This document shows positions 46,543 to 56,745 of a DNA stretch of 64,000 bases, in pieces (positions within the stretch are counted from its first letter, which is position 1; each line of letters begins with the position of its first letter). The notes under the pieces were generated by a model. It did not search any database, had not been told where the DNA came from, and worked only from the letters and a program-made list of their open reading frames with translations. The stretch is taken from contig JANUWI010000005.1 of NCBI GenBank assembly GCA_025504975.1, positions 1,240,001 through 1,304,000 on the forward strand, written 5' to 3'. The position numbers and the translations under genes are program-made. Origin of the DNA: Plenodomus lindquistii. Lineage: Eukaryota; Ascomycota; Dothideomycetes; Pleosporales; Leptosphaeriaceae.

Positions 46543-49125
46543 ACTATATTCTACTACTAAGCTAGCTATACTACTAAATAGTTACTATTTTATAGTATTA
46601 TAAATACTATATTTTTGCCTATAATTATTATAACTATTAATATTTAACTCTACTACTATAGAGCTTATATCTAATTTATAAATACTTTTTATACTTTTTT
46701 AGTATATATATAAGTGTTATCTCTAGTTTTTTTATAATTACTATAGTATTAGATACCTAGTTAAGTAAGTATTTAACTACTACTACTATACGTATATTTT
46801 AATAGATTAAACGCTATAGTTAAATCTATAGTAGCCTATAATCTAGTACTATATTTAAAAATATTTTTTTACTAAATTTTTTTTTATACTTCTTTTTTAT
46901 TATTAACTTAATTAATAACCTTTTAAATTTATAGTTATAGATTTAAAAAAAGGTCTTTTAGTATAGTATTAGTTTAGCTTTTTTTATAAATTATAAAAAT
47001 CTAGTTTATATAGTAATAAATAACTAAATAAAAAATTTATTTATAAATTTTAATAAAAACTTAAATATATAAATATTATTTAAAGTTTAAAATTACTATT
47101 AATTTTGTAGTAGAAAAAGTTATAATAAAGTAAATATTTAAAAATTAATTTAATTTAGTACTATTTATATTTTAATTAAAACTAGCTTTAATACTTTAAA
47201 AGTGTTTTAATAGTTATTAACTATAAATATATTAAAAAACACGTTTTTAAAAGCTAAAAAAAGTTTTTATATTAATATTAAAAATATATTAGCGTACTAA
47301 ATTTTATACACGCTAGAAATATTTATATTTTAATAGTAAAAAATATACTATATTAAATAGCTAAAAAATATAAAATAAATAAATAAATATATAAAGTATT
47401 AGAATTTTATTTTTTATATAGTAGTTTTTAAACTTTTAGTTAAAATAGCTTTTATAGCTATTTTAAATTAGTAACTAGTATAGTTCTACTTTTTATACTT
47501 TTATATATATATTAAAGTGCTTTAACTACTCTAGCCTAAACATATTATTTATCTAGCTATTTTTAGAAACTAATAATTTCTAGTTATAAAAAATACTAGT
47601 TTTTTTATACTATATAAAGATATATATATTTTTTTTATAAATAATAAAAAATAGAGTTATATTTTCTAAAATATATATACTTTAGATACTAGTAATTTAT
47701 TTATAATTATTTAGCTATATAAAGTTTAGTTAATTATATTTTTTAAAGCCTATAATAATTTTTATAGACTAAATTATACCTATTTAGAAGCTAGTTTTAT
47801 TAAAGTTATAGATATTATTATTCAAGATACTATATTTAGCTTTTATTTTATTTATAAATTTAAACTACACGCTTATAATTTCTAGATTTTTTTATTTTAT
47901 TTTATTTTTATTTTATATTTAGTTAAAAGGTATTTTAAATTTATTTAAATATATTATAAAGTATTTAGCCTAGTATTTATCTACTAGTATTTTATTATAT
48001 ACCTCTAGTATTTTATTAGCTATATTTTCTACTTTATATAGCTAGAGCGTAAATTTTTATAAATTAAAATTTAAAATATATTTAATAATTATTTATTTTT
48101 TAGTAGTAGTAAATTTCTAGTAATTAGATTAAATTTTAGCCTGTAAAGTAGTTCTATTAATCTAATTAGAAAGCTTTTAATAATTAACTCTAAAAGCTAT
48201 AGTAGTAGCCTATTAGCTTTTAATTTAACTTCGTTAGGAAAAAACTTTTTGTAGCATTCTGGTCATTCACCAAGCGCATTGTAAATGAGTTGAATTACTA
48301 GTAAATAACTAGGAAAAGACTTAAGTAGTGTAGCTGACGTGAATAGCTTAATTTACTTTATTTACCTCGCTCACCCTATTAACCCCACGAACGTCAAACA
48401 CTATAAAAAATTGAAACTAGTCCTAATCAGGCAATTAAAATTCTAATAATATAGAATAAATGTCTAGCTATAACCTAGTTATAAAATTACTATTTTAGGC
48501 CTAGCCGTTCTATAGTTATTAATTATTTACTAAAAAGCTTTAATGTTCCTCGCTTAAAAATAATTTGCAGGGGCTGCTAATAGTTTAAATAGATAATAAA
48601 ACTATATTTTTTTTTCGCGCTAAGCCTATAAAAGTAATATTTTAGTATTTAGAAATTTCTATTATATTATTATATTAATTGCGTACGTTGTTATATAACT
48701 TAAAAAAGTTTAAAAAAGTAAAGTTTTTTTTTATTTTAAACTAGCAGGGGTCTAGGAGGTAAGCGAGGTAAGCGAGGTAAATTAAGTAAAAATAGTACTT
48801 AAAGTAATTCATGTTACTTACGTTATTTACTAGTAAATTACTAGTAAACTACGTAAAAAAAAGCCTTGTAGGGTAAAAGTAGTAAATTAGTAATTTACAT
48901 TAATTACTAGCTATTTACGTTACTTTCTATCTACTTACTCAATTTACTACACAATAGAATTTCCTAACGTTATTTTAAAAGTAAAATAAAAAAAATTTAA
49001 TTAGCTTTTAGTTTAAATTAATTTATATTATATTATTAGAGTATATTATATAGAGTGTAGTATATATAATACTAAAAAAAAGTAGCTAGCTTAGTAGTAT
49101 AGCTAGCTTAGTAGTAGAATATATT
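46543..49125 (-). mobile_element. RIP-degraded pogo/Fot1-type DNA transposon, copy 2, with an insertion
   Basis: The same TIRs as copy 1 (two ACTACTAAGCTAGCTAT-like units at each end) enclose a minus-strand copy of the same broken transposase. For example, the stretch near 47,520-47,560 is the reverse complement of copy 1 near 2,355-2,390 with a few transitions. Removing the 738-bp insertion leaves 1,845 bp, nearly the length of copy 1 (1,847 bp). The transposase spans roughly 46,780-48,180 and has many TAA/TAG stops. Two copies in opposite orientation are enough to trigger RIP. Confidence 0.8.
48232..48969. mobile_element. 738-bp foldback/MITE-like element inserted in pogo copy 2
   Basis: Ends are perfect 10-bp inverted repeats CGTTAGGAAA..TTTCCTAACG. 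Long imperfect sub-terminal inverted repeats share TTACTAGTAAATAAC and TTTACCTCGCT words on the two sides. No protein is encoded. It is less RIPed than the transposon around it (CpA, CCTCGC and CACCC words survive), so it arrived later. The flanks TAACTT and TTATTT could be a decayed target duplication. The superfamily cannot be told from the ends alone. A related right end lies at 38,140-38,262. Confidence 0.7.
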
Positions 49126-49638
49126 AGTAGTAAAAGATTTATAGTTATTTTATACTAATTTCTATACTTTTATATATAACCTTTTAGTATACTATATATT
49201 ATTTTAATTATAATAGTATTTTAAAGCTAGTTATATACCTTTTATTTAATTAACTTTTAAACTACTAATATAATAGTTAAAGGTTTTAGTAGATCTATTT
49301 AATAGTTTTACTAAAGAAATTTATAACTATTATAGAATTAATCTAGTTTTTATTTTTAAAAAGGTCTATAATATAAATTATAAATAGCTTTTTTTTTTTA
49401 GAAATAACTAAAAGCTTATATAGATTTTACTTTAAATATCTTTATAGCTTTATATAGCTATATATATTATAATTTTTTATATAGTAATAGAAATCCAATA
49501 ATATACCTAAGTTAGCGCTTAGGCTAAAACGCTATTAATTGCGGCCCGTAATATACATCCCATCTTCATCTCTTCTTCTTCCAAGTTCGTTACTATTGAT
49601 CCTCAATCGCACTGTCATCTTCCAATGAATTTTTGACA

Positions 49639-50840
49639 ATGTCGTCTGCCCCCATCGTCATAAAGTCTGTTCTCGGCACACTCGCTGGCCTTGTCGGCTT
49701 CTACGCCGCCTCCGTCTCTCTCCTTACCATCCCAGCATTGCAAGATCATGTCATTTTCCTGCATAATGTCACACTCACATGGTCACAAGATGTTAATGTT
49801 CCGGAGCAATGGGGAATTTTGCGTAATCAAGTGACACCTTTTCACCTCACGACACCCGACGGCGAGACGCTCTATACCTGGCATATTCTGCCTTTGATGA
49901 TCTATCGCCAGAACCAGGCAAAACTTCGTAAAGAGCCAACAGGGCTATGTACTGATATTCACCAGAGATTATCGTTCAGACTTCTGCGAGACGACCCGAC
50001 CGCACAATTAGTACTATACTTCATGGTGCAGCTGGTACCCTGGGATCAGGTTGGCAGCCACAAAATTTTCGAGCTCTATCAGCGACTTCAACGAACGTCC
50101 ACATTCTCGTCATCGACTATCGAGGATTTGGAAGTAGCAGTGGATGGCCTTCGGAAGCAGGGCTGCTTACCGATGCCATCACTTTGGCTAAATTCGCACT
50201 GAATGAAGCTGCAATATCACCAGAGAGGACGGTCATTTTCAGTCAATCTATCGGAACTGCTGTAGCATTCTCTCTCACCCACCATTTTGCCCTACACTCG
50301 CCCCCAGTTTTGTATGCAGGGACCGTGCTAGTGGCACCATTCGCCGACGTAGAATCTCTGACGAGGACGTACAGAGTCGCAGGAACAATTCCGCTCCTCT
50401 CACCGCTTGCCATGTTTCTCTCTCTTATGGCTCGACTTAATCGCTACATCCTAACCAAGTGTCCTTCGAAGGATAAGCTTGCCGACTTCGTAAGTCAACT
50501 AGATCGCACCAAATTGGAAGGGCGACAGCGGAAGTACGATATTACTCTCATACACGCAGAGGACGACTATGATATACCATAGGTTCACTCTGATATCCTA
50601 TTCTGGCACGCAGTAAATGCGACGCTTGATCAAACAACTTTAATTACGCTCGACGAGCTCGAAAACATCAAGACAAAGCAAAAAACTCCACTAGGCGCCG
50701 GTGGTTGGGAGATGGAATGGAACGGAAAGGGGGGAGTCATTCGAGAGCAACCAGTCAAGCATGGGCTACACGATCGTATAATGAGCTACCCAGTCGTCAG
50801 CCTAGCCGTTTCTAGGGCTTTCCACAGCCAGAATGTGTGA
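49639..50840 (+). pseudogene. ABHD12-like alpha/beta hydrolase, broken by frameshift and nonsense
   Basis: ATG at 49,639 starts a protein with an N-terminal membrane segment (IVIKSVLGTLAGLVGFYAAS) and the FHLTTPDGETLYTWHILPL block typical of membrane-anchored ABHD12/BEM46-type serine hydrolases. Near 50,022 one base is missing: the family's HGAAGTLGSGW block follows LVLYF only in the next frame. The rest then reads on, with IDYRGFG, the nucleophile elbow FSQSIG (Ser at 50,247-50,249; the usual first Gly is Ser) and EDDYDIP (catalytic Asp). TAG at 50,580-50,582 stands where Trp is expected, a G-to-A change in TpG context of RIP type. Beyond it come GLHDRIMSYP (catalytic His) and the natural TGA at 50,838-50,840. 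No intron is needed. Two lesions make it a pseudogene unless both are sequence errors. Confidence 0.85.
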
Positions 50841-50857
50841 ATTTGTTGCCCATCTGC

Positions 50858-51202
50858 TTATTTACATATTGGCAGAATCTTATGCACCCGTTCACTCCGG
50901 CTCCAACAAGAAGCATCCGTCACGCGACCATCGTGCGCATACATATCCTTTGGAAGTCCATACCGTTCATCCACGTCCAAGTCAAAAAGAGGGTTAATTC
51001 GATCGATCTCGGAAGGGCTCTTAGAGCCCAATGACTGTGTACAAATACTAATGTAGTCATGTAAAATTTGCTGGCCTAGAGTATGACACATGATATTGCA
51101 AAGCCGCAGATGCTGGAGCGTGTCTGCGTCCGTCTGAGAAGCGAGATGACTTTGGCGTAGGTAGTGGTCGCGGTCAAGCTTGGTGGTACATATCACTGCC
51201 AA
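50858..51202 (-). CDS. Possible 3' exon of an unidentified gene
   Basis: An open minus-strand frame of about 110 codons ends in TAA at 50,858-50,860, 17 bp from the hydrolase stop (convergent). The translation has a protein-like composition, with the stretch LFDLDVDERYGLPKDMYAHD standing out. There is no ATG; upstream the frame reaches TAG, but a CAG acceptor lies at about 51,195, so it could be a last exon whose upstream exons I could not find. The family is not recognised. It may equally be a relic or chance frame. Confidence 0.25.
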   Translation of the reverse strand: MAVICTTKLDRDHYLRQSHLASQTDADTLQHLRLCNIMCHTLGQQILHDYISICTQSLGSKSPSEIDRINPLFDLDVDERYGLPKDMYAHDGRVTDASCWSRSERVHKILPICK

Positions 51203-51345
51203 GACTGATCCCTACCGAAGTAGGAAAATGCTACAGTCATTGGGACGCGGCACGCTTGTGTCACTGCTCGTCTCCCTGCCTCTTCCAGTTGCTCTAGTTG
51301 GTTGTCACACACTTTGAAAGATTGCGCCGGTTCATGTGGCGGCCC

Positions 51346-52600
51346 TCATGTTGTTGGAACCCCTCTCCGCGTGGTCCAGCTAAGCTTACGGCTACTCTTC
51401 TTTTGCGCAGGTGAGGATGTACTCTTCTTGAATTCTATGATGCGCTTCAACTCACCAAACCTGGCTCGATTGCGTGCTTGTAGCGTCGTTTGATCAACAC
51501 CCTCTTCAAGTAAGAAGGCGACGAACTTCCTCTGGCTGTTCTCTACCGCCGCATCGAGTACTGTAGCTGGTTCGGAGTCTTGCGCGTTGATATCAGCGCC
51601 GAATTCGAGAAGCGTTCGAGCGAGCTGAACGTCACCGCGCTGGGCGGCCAGGTGAAGAGGTGTGCGTTGTGCGCCATCAGTAGATTGTGTGAGGGCTGAT
51701 GCTGCTGAGTGACGTTGCAGTATTTCACGAACTTGATCTATTCTCGCCTGATCACCGTTGCACTTCGCTACGTGCCAGTGGAACTTCCCCAATTCACCAT
51801 CTACTTTTGGTAGTGTAGAGCTCTGCGCAGAGTTCATGCTCATGCCGTCATCGAACTGTATTTGCGTCGCTTGTGAGGAAGTAGATGAAACTGAGGGTCG
51901 AGAGTGTAAGGTTGATGTCGATGGTCGCCGTGCGATACTGCTTGAACCGTACACGCAAAGGGTCTCTGCATTCGAGAGCGTTCTATCCACTGATTGGGTC
52001 GTGGTCTGTTGCAAAATCCACTTAGTCACAGCTGATTGCGTAAATGTTGAGTGAATAAAATATAGATCGTGACTCAATGAACCATTTAGAGTTGCCATGA
52101 CTTCAGACAATCGACGGTGGGTTGAAGCGACATCTCTGGAATATAATTAGATGTCGTACTATGTTTCAGGTATTCTAAACTCACAGACTGATGACTGTTC
52201 GTATATATTCCATGTAGGCGTGAATGTCGCCCATGGCTGCTTCTATGCCATCTTTCACTTTGTCCGTTTCCCACTTCAAAGCTGCTTTCTGTATGAAGGA
52301 CGATGTCTCTTTGGATGCTAAATCGCATAGCATTTCGTGCACGTGTCGCAGTCGGTCCCGGCATCGTAGGAGGAGGTTGTTCCTTATAAATTCGAGATGT
52401 TCGTTGTCCTCCTCCGCGTCCACTTGGCTGTATGTAGTTTCGACCAATTTGATCAACTTGTGAAGATCCTCAAACCTGGCTCGAAGCCGGTCAACAACTT
52501 GATGCGCCAGCTGCACATGCTTGATGTAAGCAATGGTTTCCTTGATGATGGTGGTGGAGACAGTCGCGATGGTAATGATGCTTGAGACCGGCTCAGCCAT
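51346..52600 (-). CDS. STAND-type N-terminal domain fused to ankyrin repeats
   Basis: Two exons, 52,600-52,185 and 52,135-51,346, with a 49-bp intron (GTGAGT..TTCCAG, branch-like CTAAT) joined in phase, giving 401 residues. Residues 1-139 are helical (start AEPVSSIITIATVSTTIIKE, two Cys near 110-120) and resemble the fungal N-terminal domain found in front of NACHT/ankyrin receptors. Residues about 140-290 are Ser/Thr-rich linker. About 295-365 contain ankyrin repeats (TPLHLAAQRGDVQLARTLLE then GADINAQD and a second, weaker repeat with FLLEEGVD). The tail is basic. No nucleotide-binding domain lies between them. Such architectures are associated with fungal nonself recognition, but the role here is inference. 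No lesion is seen, unlike its neighbours on both sides. Confidence 0.8.
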
Positions 52601-53922
52601 ATTGGCAGGCAGCTACGTTGAAGCCTGCAGAGTTTGTTGTAGCGTGCTTTGATTTAATGACTGACGATCTTGATCATGGCAAAGTACCGCAAGGGGATAA
52701 GCAAGTGGAGAAGTGTGCGACGAGCCGATGGGTAGAGGTAGAAGCATGCGTTCATAGCACTTGTGGCAAGTTCAAATGGTTTGGAGGTGGCTGAGCAATC
52801 CGCGTGGTACAAAACGGTGACAGGGACCTATTCGCTCTTTTGATCAGGCAGCAAGAAGGCAAGTGGAAGGCGTTGAGTGACAGTGAGCATATGGCCACGA
52901 CGGGAAGGTTTGAGAAAATATGTCGGTGTTAGTGTCGTGGTCTTCACCGACAGGGATACCTTCATGGATTATGGCGATGAAGAGGGAATTCGTGCGGGGC
53001 CCCGGGAAGTTCTTAGAGGGCGCTGTTGCGTCGAGGCCGCAAGCTTACCGAGTCTTGACAGCCGTCTCGGTGACAAGTAAGATGACTCGCCACTGCAGAT
53101 GATTGCCAGAAAAGTAGGTGTAAAGCAGGCAGAAGCTCAGCCTGGCGATCGGACCACACGTGCGATCGTGGCGGTATGCATGGACTATTACTTCAGTGTT
53201 AGCGTTGGAGTTAGTGTTGTGGCTTATGCGAAACCTGGAAGGCTGGCAATGAGGAAGACACGGCCCATTTGTTTGCACAGTGACTCAAACAGTACTGATT
53301 AGCGGCGTGCGAACGTGTTAATTCAAGATATGTCGTTCATTGTGATAACGAGAAAGGTTATAAGCCTAGAAAGGGCAAAGTCAAAGACGTGATGCAGGAT
53401 ATGAGTCTAACTAACCGCATCAAACTAGTGACGTATCCCACAGTAAGATCCCACAGTGAGATTGGGGACCCCTCACTCCCGTCCACCAACCGTGGAGAAG
53501 TGGCATCCTTCGTCAAACCTTGCATTCTATGCTGAGCTGACTATGCATGTTGGATAATCCATTAGAGAGTATCGGAGGTCATCCCGTAGGTTACGATAGG
53601 TACTATATAGTCAGATTCCTGTCCGTAACAAAGGTATAGCCACAAGTCAGCCTTATGGCTGTCAAGGCATACTTCAGCAGAGACACAAGGCCTACAGGGC
53701 GTTCGTGCGACTGTGGGGACATGTTCGAAAAACTTTGTGTGCCCTCGCCCGGCGTAGTGAATTGCGCAGACCCACAGTCGTCAAGAGCCGCCAGTTTACA
53801 TTAGCTGCCCTTCCAGCTTCAACACCATTTCAGGAACTCAGTCATTTAGTGTATTTGATATCAGGACACCTTTTGCCATTCATCATTACCCAAGCGAGCT
53901 TGCAATAGTCGAATACTCCAGT
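52601..53922. other. Intergenic region between divergent genes
   Basis: 1.3 kb of GC-normal sequence between the ankyrin gene (minus) and the MFS pseudogene (plus). Only short overlapping frames on both strands, none with a family-like pattern. It presumably holds both promoters. Confidence 0.5.
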
Positions 53923-56408
53923 ATGTTGGGGAACAGGAAACTAGAGGCTGCTACTCCACACTCCGCGGGAGCCAGGCAAACGTCTGCAAACTCTTCATCC
54001 ATAAGCGGACATCGCTGATCAGTGATAGTATAGACAACCCTTTCTTGACCTTTGATGACTCCCATGAAGATCCTACCACGGGTCAAACTGAGCTAGAGGT
54101 GTATGTCTGGTCATTCGCGACGAAAGCGGATTTGATCGATCAGTATGAGCTGCTCAGATTCGGAGCACGGCTTGCGCGTGATAAATACGAAGCGATGACT
54201 CGATACGATAGCGAGATCACGGAGCCAGAGAAGTTGCTTCTTCTGAACGAAAAAAGCAAGCGCACCGGCTTTTGGATGCAATCGAAGTTCTTTCGCGCAA
54301 CAATTATGACTGCAAGTCTAGGTGGAATGTTACAAGGTTGGACGCAGAGTGCCAATAACGGAACTGCATATGGTATGCCAAATGAGTTTGGTCTGTGTTA
54401 CCGGAACAACGATGACTGCCAGCCATCGGAGCTGTGAACATTTGGTATGCTGAATGCCATACCACTACTCTCGGCTGGCCTGTTTGGAACCGTCTTGGCC
54501 GATCCGTTGCAAGAAAACTTCCTAGGCCGAAGAGGCAGTATCATGGTATCCTGTGTAATCACCATTGCCTCGACTATTGGAGCGTCCGTTACTCATTCAG
54601 TCGGCTAACTAGCAGCCTGTCGAGCGATTAATGGTCTAGCTCTGGGCGCGAAAGCCTCCATCGGTAAGCCAAATTCCGACGTGGATCGACGGCATACTCA
54701 TAACGCAAAGTTCCAATCTACTCTGCAGAGCTATCTCCTGAGCACATAAGGGGCGGAATCCTAGCCAACTGGCAACTGGCTGATGCTGCAGGTACCAGAT
54801 CATGGCGACGTTTGGAGCAGATAACCAGGATACTGAACTGACTACTTCAGGTATATTCTTTGGCTTTCTCGCCAACCTGTTGGTAGTCATATATGTCAGA
54901 GACACGACCAAAAGCTGGAGGATTCTCACAAACACCGTACTCATACCAACGATTCCGCTTCTCGTAATGATCTATTTGATGCCAGAATCACCGCGGTATC
55001 TCATGAAGCACGGGAGATATAGGAAGGCGCTGGAGTGCTTCAAACAGATTCAAACGACACCTCTTCTCGCTAGGCAAGATTTCATGTATGCGCATGCACA
55101 GCTCGACTTCGAAGGTCACTTTATAAAGGGACCCGATAGAGAGCACGGAAACTTGACCCAACGTATCGAAATAAGCTCTCATATGCTTCCGGGAGCTATT
55201 GCAGATTCGCACGAAGCGACATCGAATCGCTTCACAAGTTCTGTAACGAACGGGCCAGGATCCCACGATGACCTTGGCGCGCAACAAACAGCATCTTCAC
55301 AAGGTAACTATCGAAATACCACCGCTCAAGCTGATGAGATTACCCAGCAACACGATAGGCTATCAGATCGCCATCGCAGAGCCAGCGACACCTCTAGTAT
55401 GGACATCGACTTGGGCATCCGTCGCGCGGCACTTCGACAAAACCCATACTCTTACCATATTGGTGTCACAGGATACTTCCGACGTCTGGTCCAGCTCATG
55501 ACAAACCAGCGCTGTCGACGAGCGCTGCTGAGCGTTCAGTTGCAATGATCAGCCAACAGATGACAGGCATCAATACTATAGCATTCTTAGGAACAATAGT
55601 ATGGGAGAACTCGATTGTAGATGGGGATACCAATGATCCGAAAAACAACGCTCAAACTGCAGCCATCATTGGTCTTGCGTTTGGAGCAGCTAACTACGTT
55701 TTTGGACTACCAGCCTACTGGCTCTCCGATGCCGTCGGTCGCTCCATCATGTTGGCACTGGGGCTTCTAAATATGGCATGGTCGATATTGGTGTTCGCGT
55801 TCTTTTTCAAGATCGATGGGTCGGCCAAGGTTCCACTTGTAAGCGTGTTTGCCATCATCTTCACCGCATTCTATGCTCCCACGGCAGGTACCTCGCCTTT
55901 CTCCATATCGGCCGAAGTCTTCCCTTTGGGTAAGGATGACTCCCATCGCTGACTACCTCGAGCGGGCTGACGTTGTATACAGTGTCAAGGGAGGTCGGTA
56001 TGGCAGTCTCGGTCGCGGTGAATCTGCTAGTTGCGGGCATATTGGTCCTTGTATTTCCATGTTAGTACATATCCCAGCCGGTACAACAATTCAGGTATTA
56101 ACCAAAAATTAGTTTTGATGCACAGCATCGGCATAACCGGCGCGCTTTCGATATTCGCCGGACTCAATATGATGGCCTTCGTGTTAGTGTACCTCTTCGT
56201 GCCGGAGACAAAAATGTGCACCCTAGAAGAGCTGCAGTACACCTTTGATTTACCGACCAGATGGCATATTGCATATCGCGCTGGGTATATCCGGAGACAT
56301 GTCCTTCACAATTGGTGGCAATATGCGACACGCAAGTCCGTCGCGCCACCCATCCCTTTCTATGAATGGGCAGGGGTGACTTACGACGAGAAAGACGATG
56401 GCCCGTAG
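53923..56408 (+). pseudogene. MFS sugar transporter, broken by stops and frameshifts
   Basis: A member of the fungal sugar transporter family (12 membrane segments, plasma membrane). Blocks in order: GGMLQGWTQSANNG near 54,320; GLVNA-like FGMLNAIPLLSAG and GRRGS; a CRAINGLALGAKASI block; PIYSAELSPEHIRGG; MPESPRYL near 54,980; SQQMTGINTIAFLG near 55,550; SDAVGRSIML; and VPETK near 56,200. Introns: 54,664-54,710, 54,792-54,850, 55,930-55,982 and 56,061-56,112, all GT..AG and in phase. Lesions: TGA at 54,435-54,437 where Trp is expected; TAA at 54,606-54,608 where Gln is expected (CAA to TAA, RIP type); a missing base near 55,535. The first part (ATG at 53,923) is also out of frame with the rest near 54,015. 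The natural stop is TAG at 56,406-56,408. Confidence 0.87.
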
Positions 56409-56745
56409 GGCGTCGTCATGATTGGCTCTGGCAAGTTAAGGGATCATAAGTGCTGGATCGCAAACTAGCTCAAACACCTAGTTTTACGGATTTTGTCTCA
56501 TTGTCCTAATACACTCGCTTGTTTTGGCATGGATTGCGCATAAACCCTGTTCTTGCTTTGTCTACTTAGCAAATTAGTAATTAATCTTCTTCAGCCTCTA
56601 TAGACTCTTTAGATCTTATTAGTAGACAAATTAGTTCTACTTTTGTTTTAAGTCTGTTATCATGCGTATGTGCTACAAGTTTAACAATGCCTCTAAAGTA
56701 ATATCCAACCCAATCTCCTAACTCTTTATCTTTAGGCAAAGTATC
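56409..56745. other. Intergenic region between convergent genes
   Basis: 337 bp between the ends of the MFS and kinase pseudogenes. It is AT-richer than the genes and holds no feature I can name beyond presumed 3' untranslated sequence. Confidence 0.5.

Larger units (their letters stand above)
45344..49540. other. AT-rich, RIP-mutated block (right part)
   Basis: Same composition as the left block. It contains the Copia solo LTR and the second pogo copy. The stretches 45,344-45,685, 45,875-46,540 and 49,126-49,540 show only TA-rich DNA with no feature I can name. Normal composition returns at about 49,540. Confidence 0.8.

Noticed and set aside
620..49540. The AT block as a Starship-type giant element or as mitochondrial DNA
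   Set aside because: No tyrosine-recombinase captain gene or mitochondrial gene was recognised, and the content is a set of separate, nested retrotransposons and DNA transposons with RIP signature.
52877..53302. Overlapping plus-strand frames in the intergenic region before the MFS pseudogene
   Set aside because: No family resemblance, several frames overlap each other, and no splice pattern unites them.
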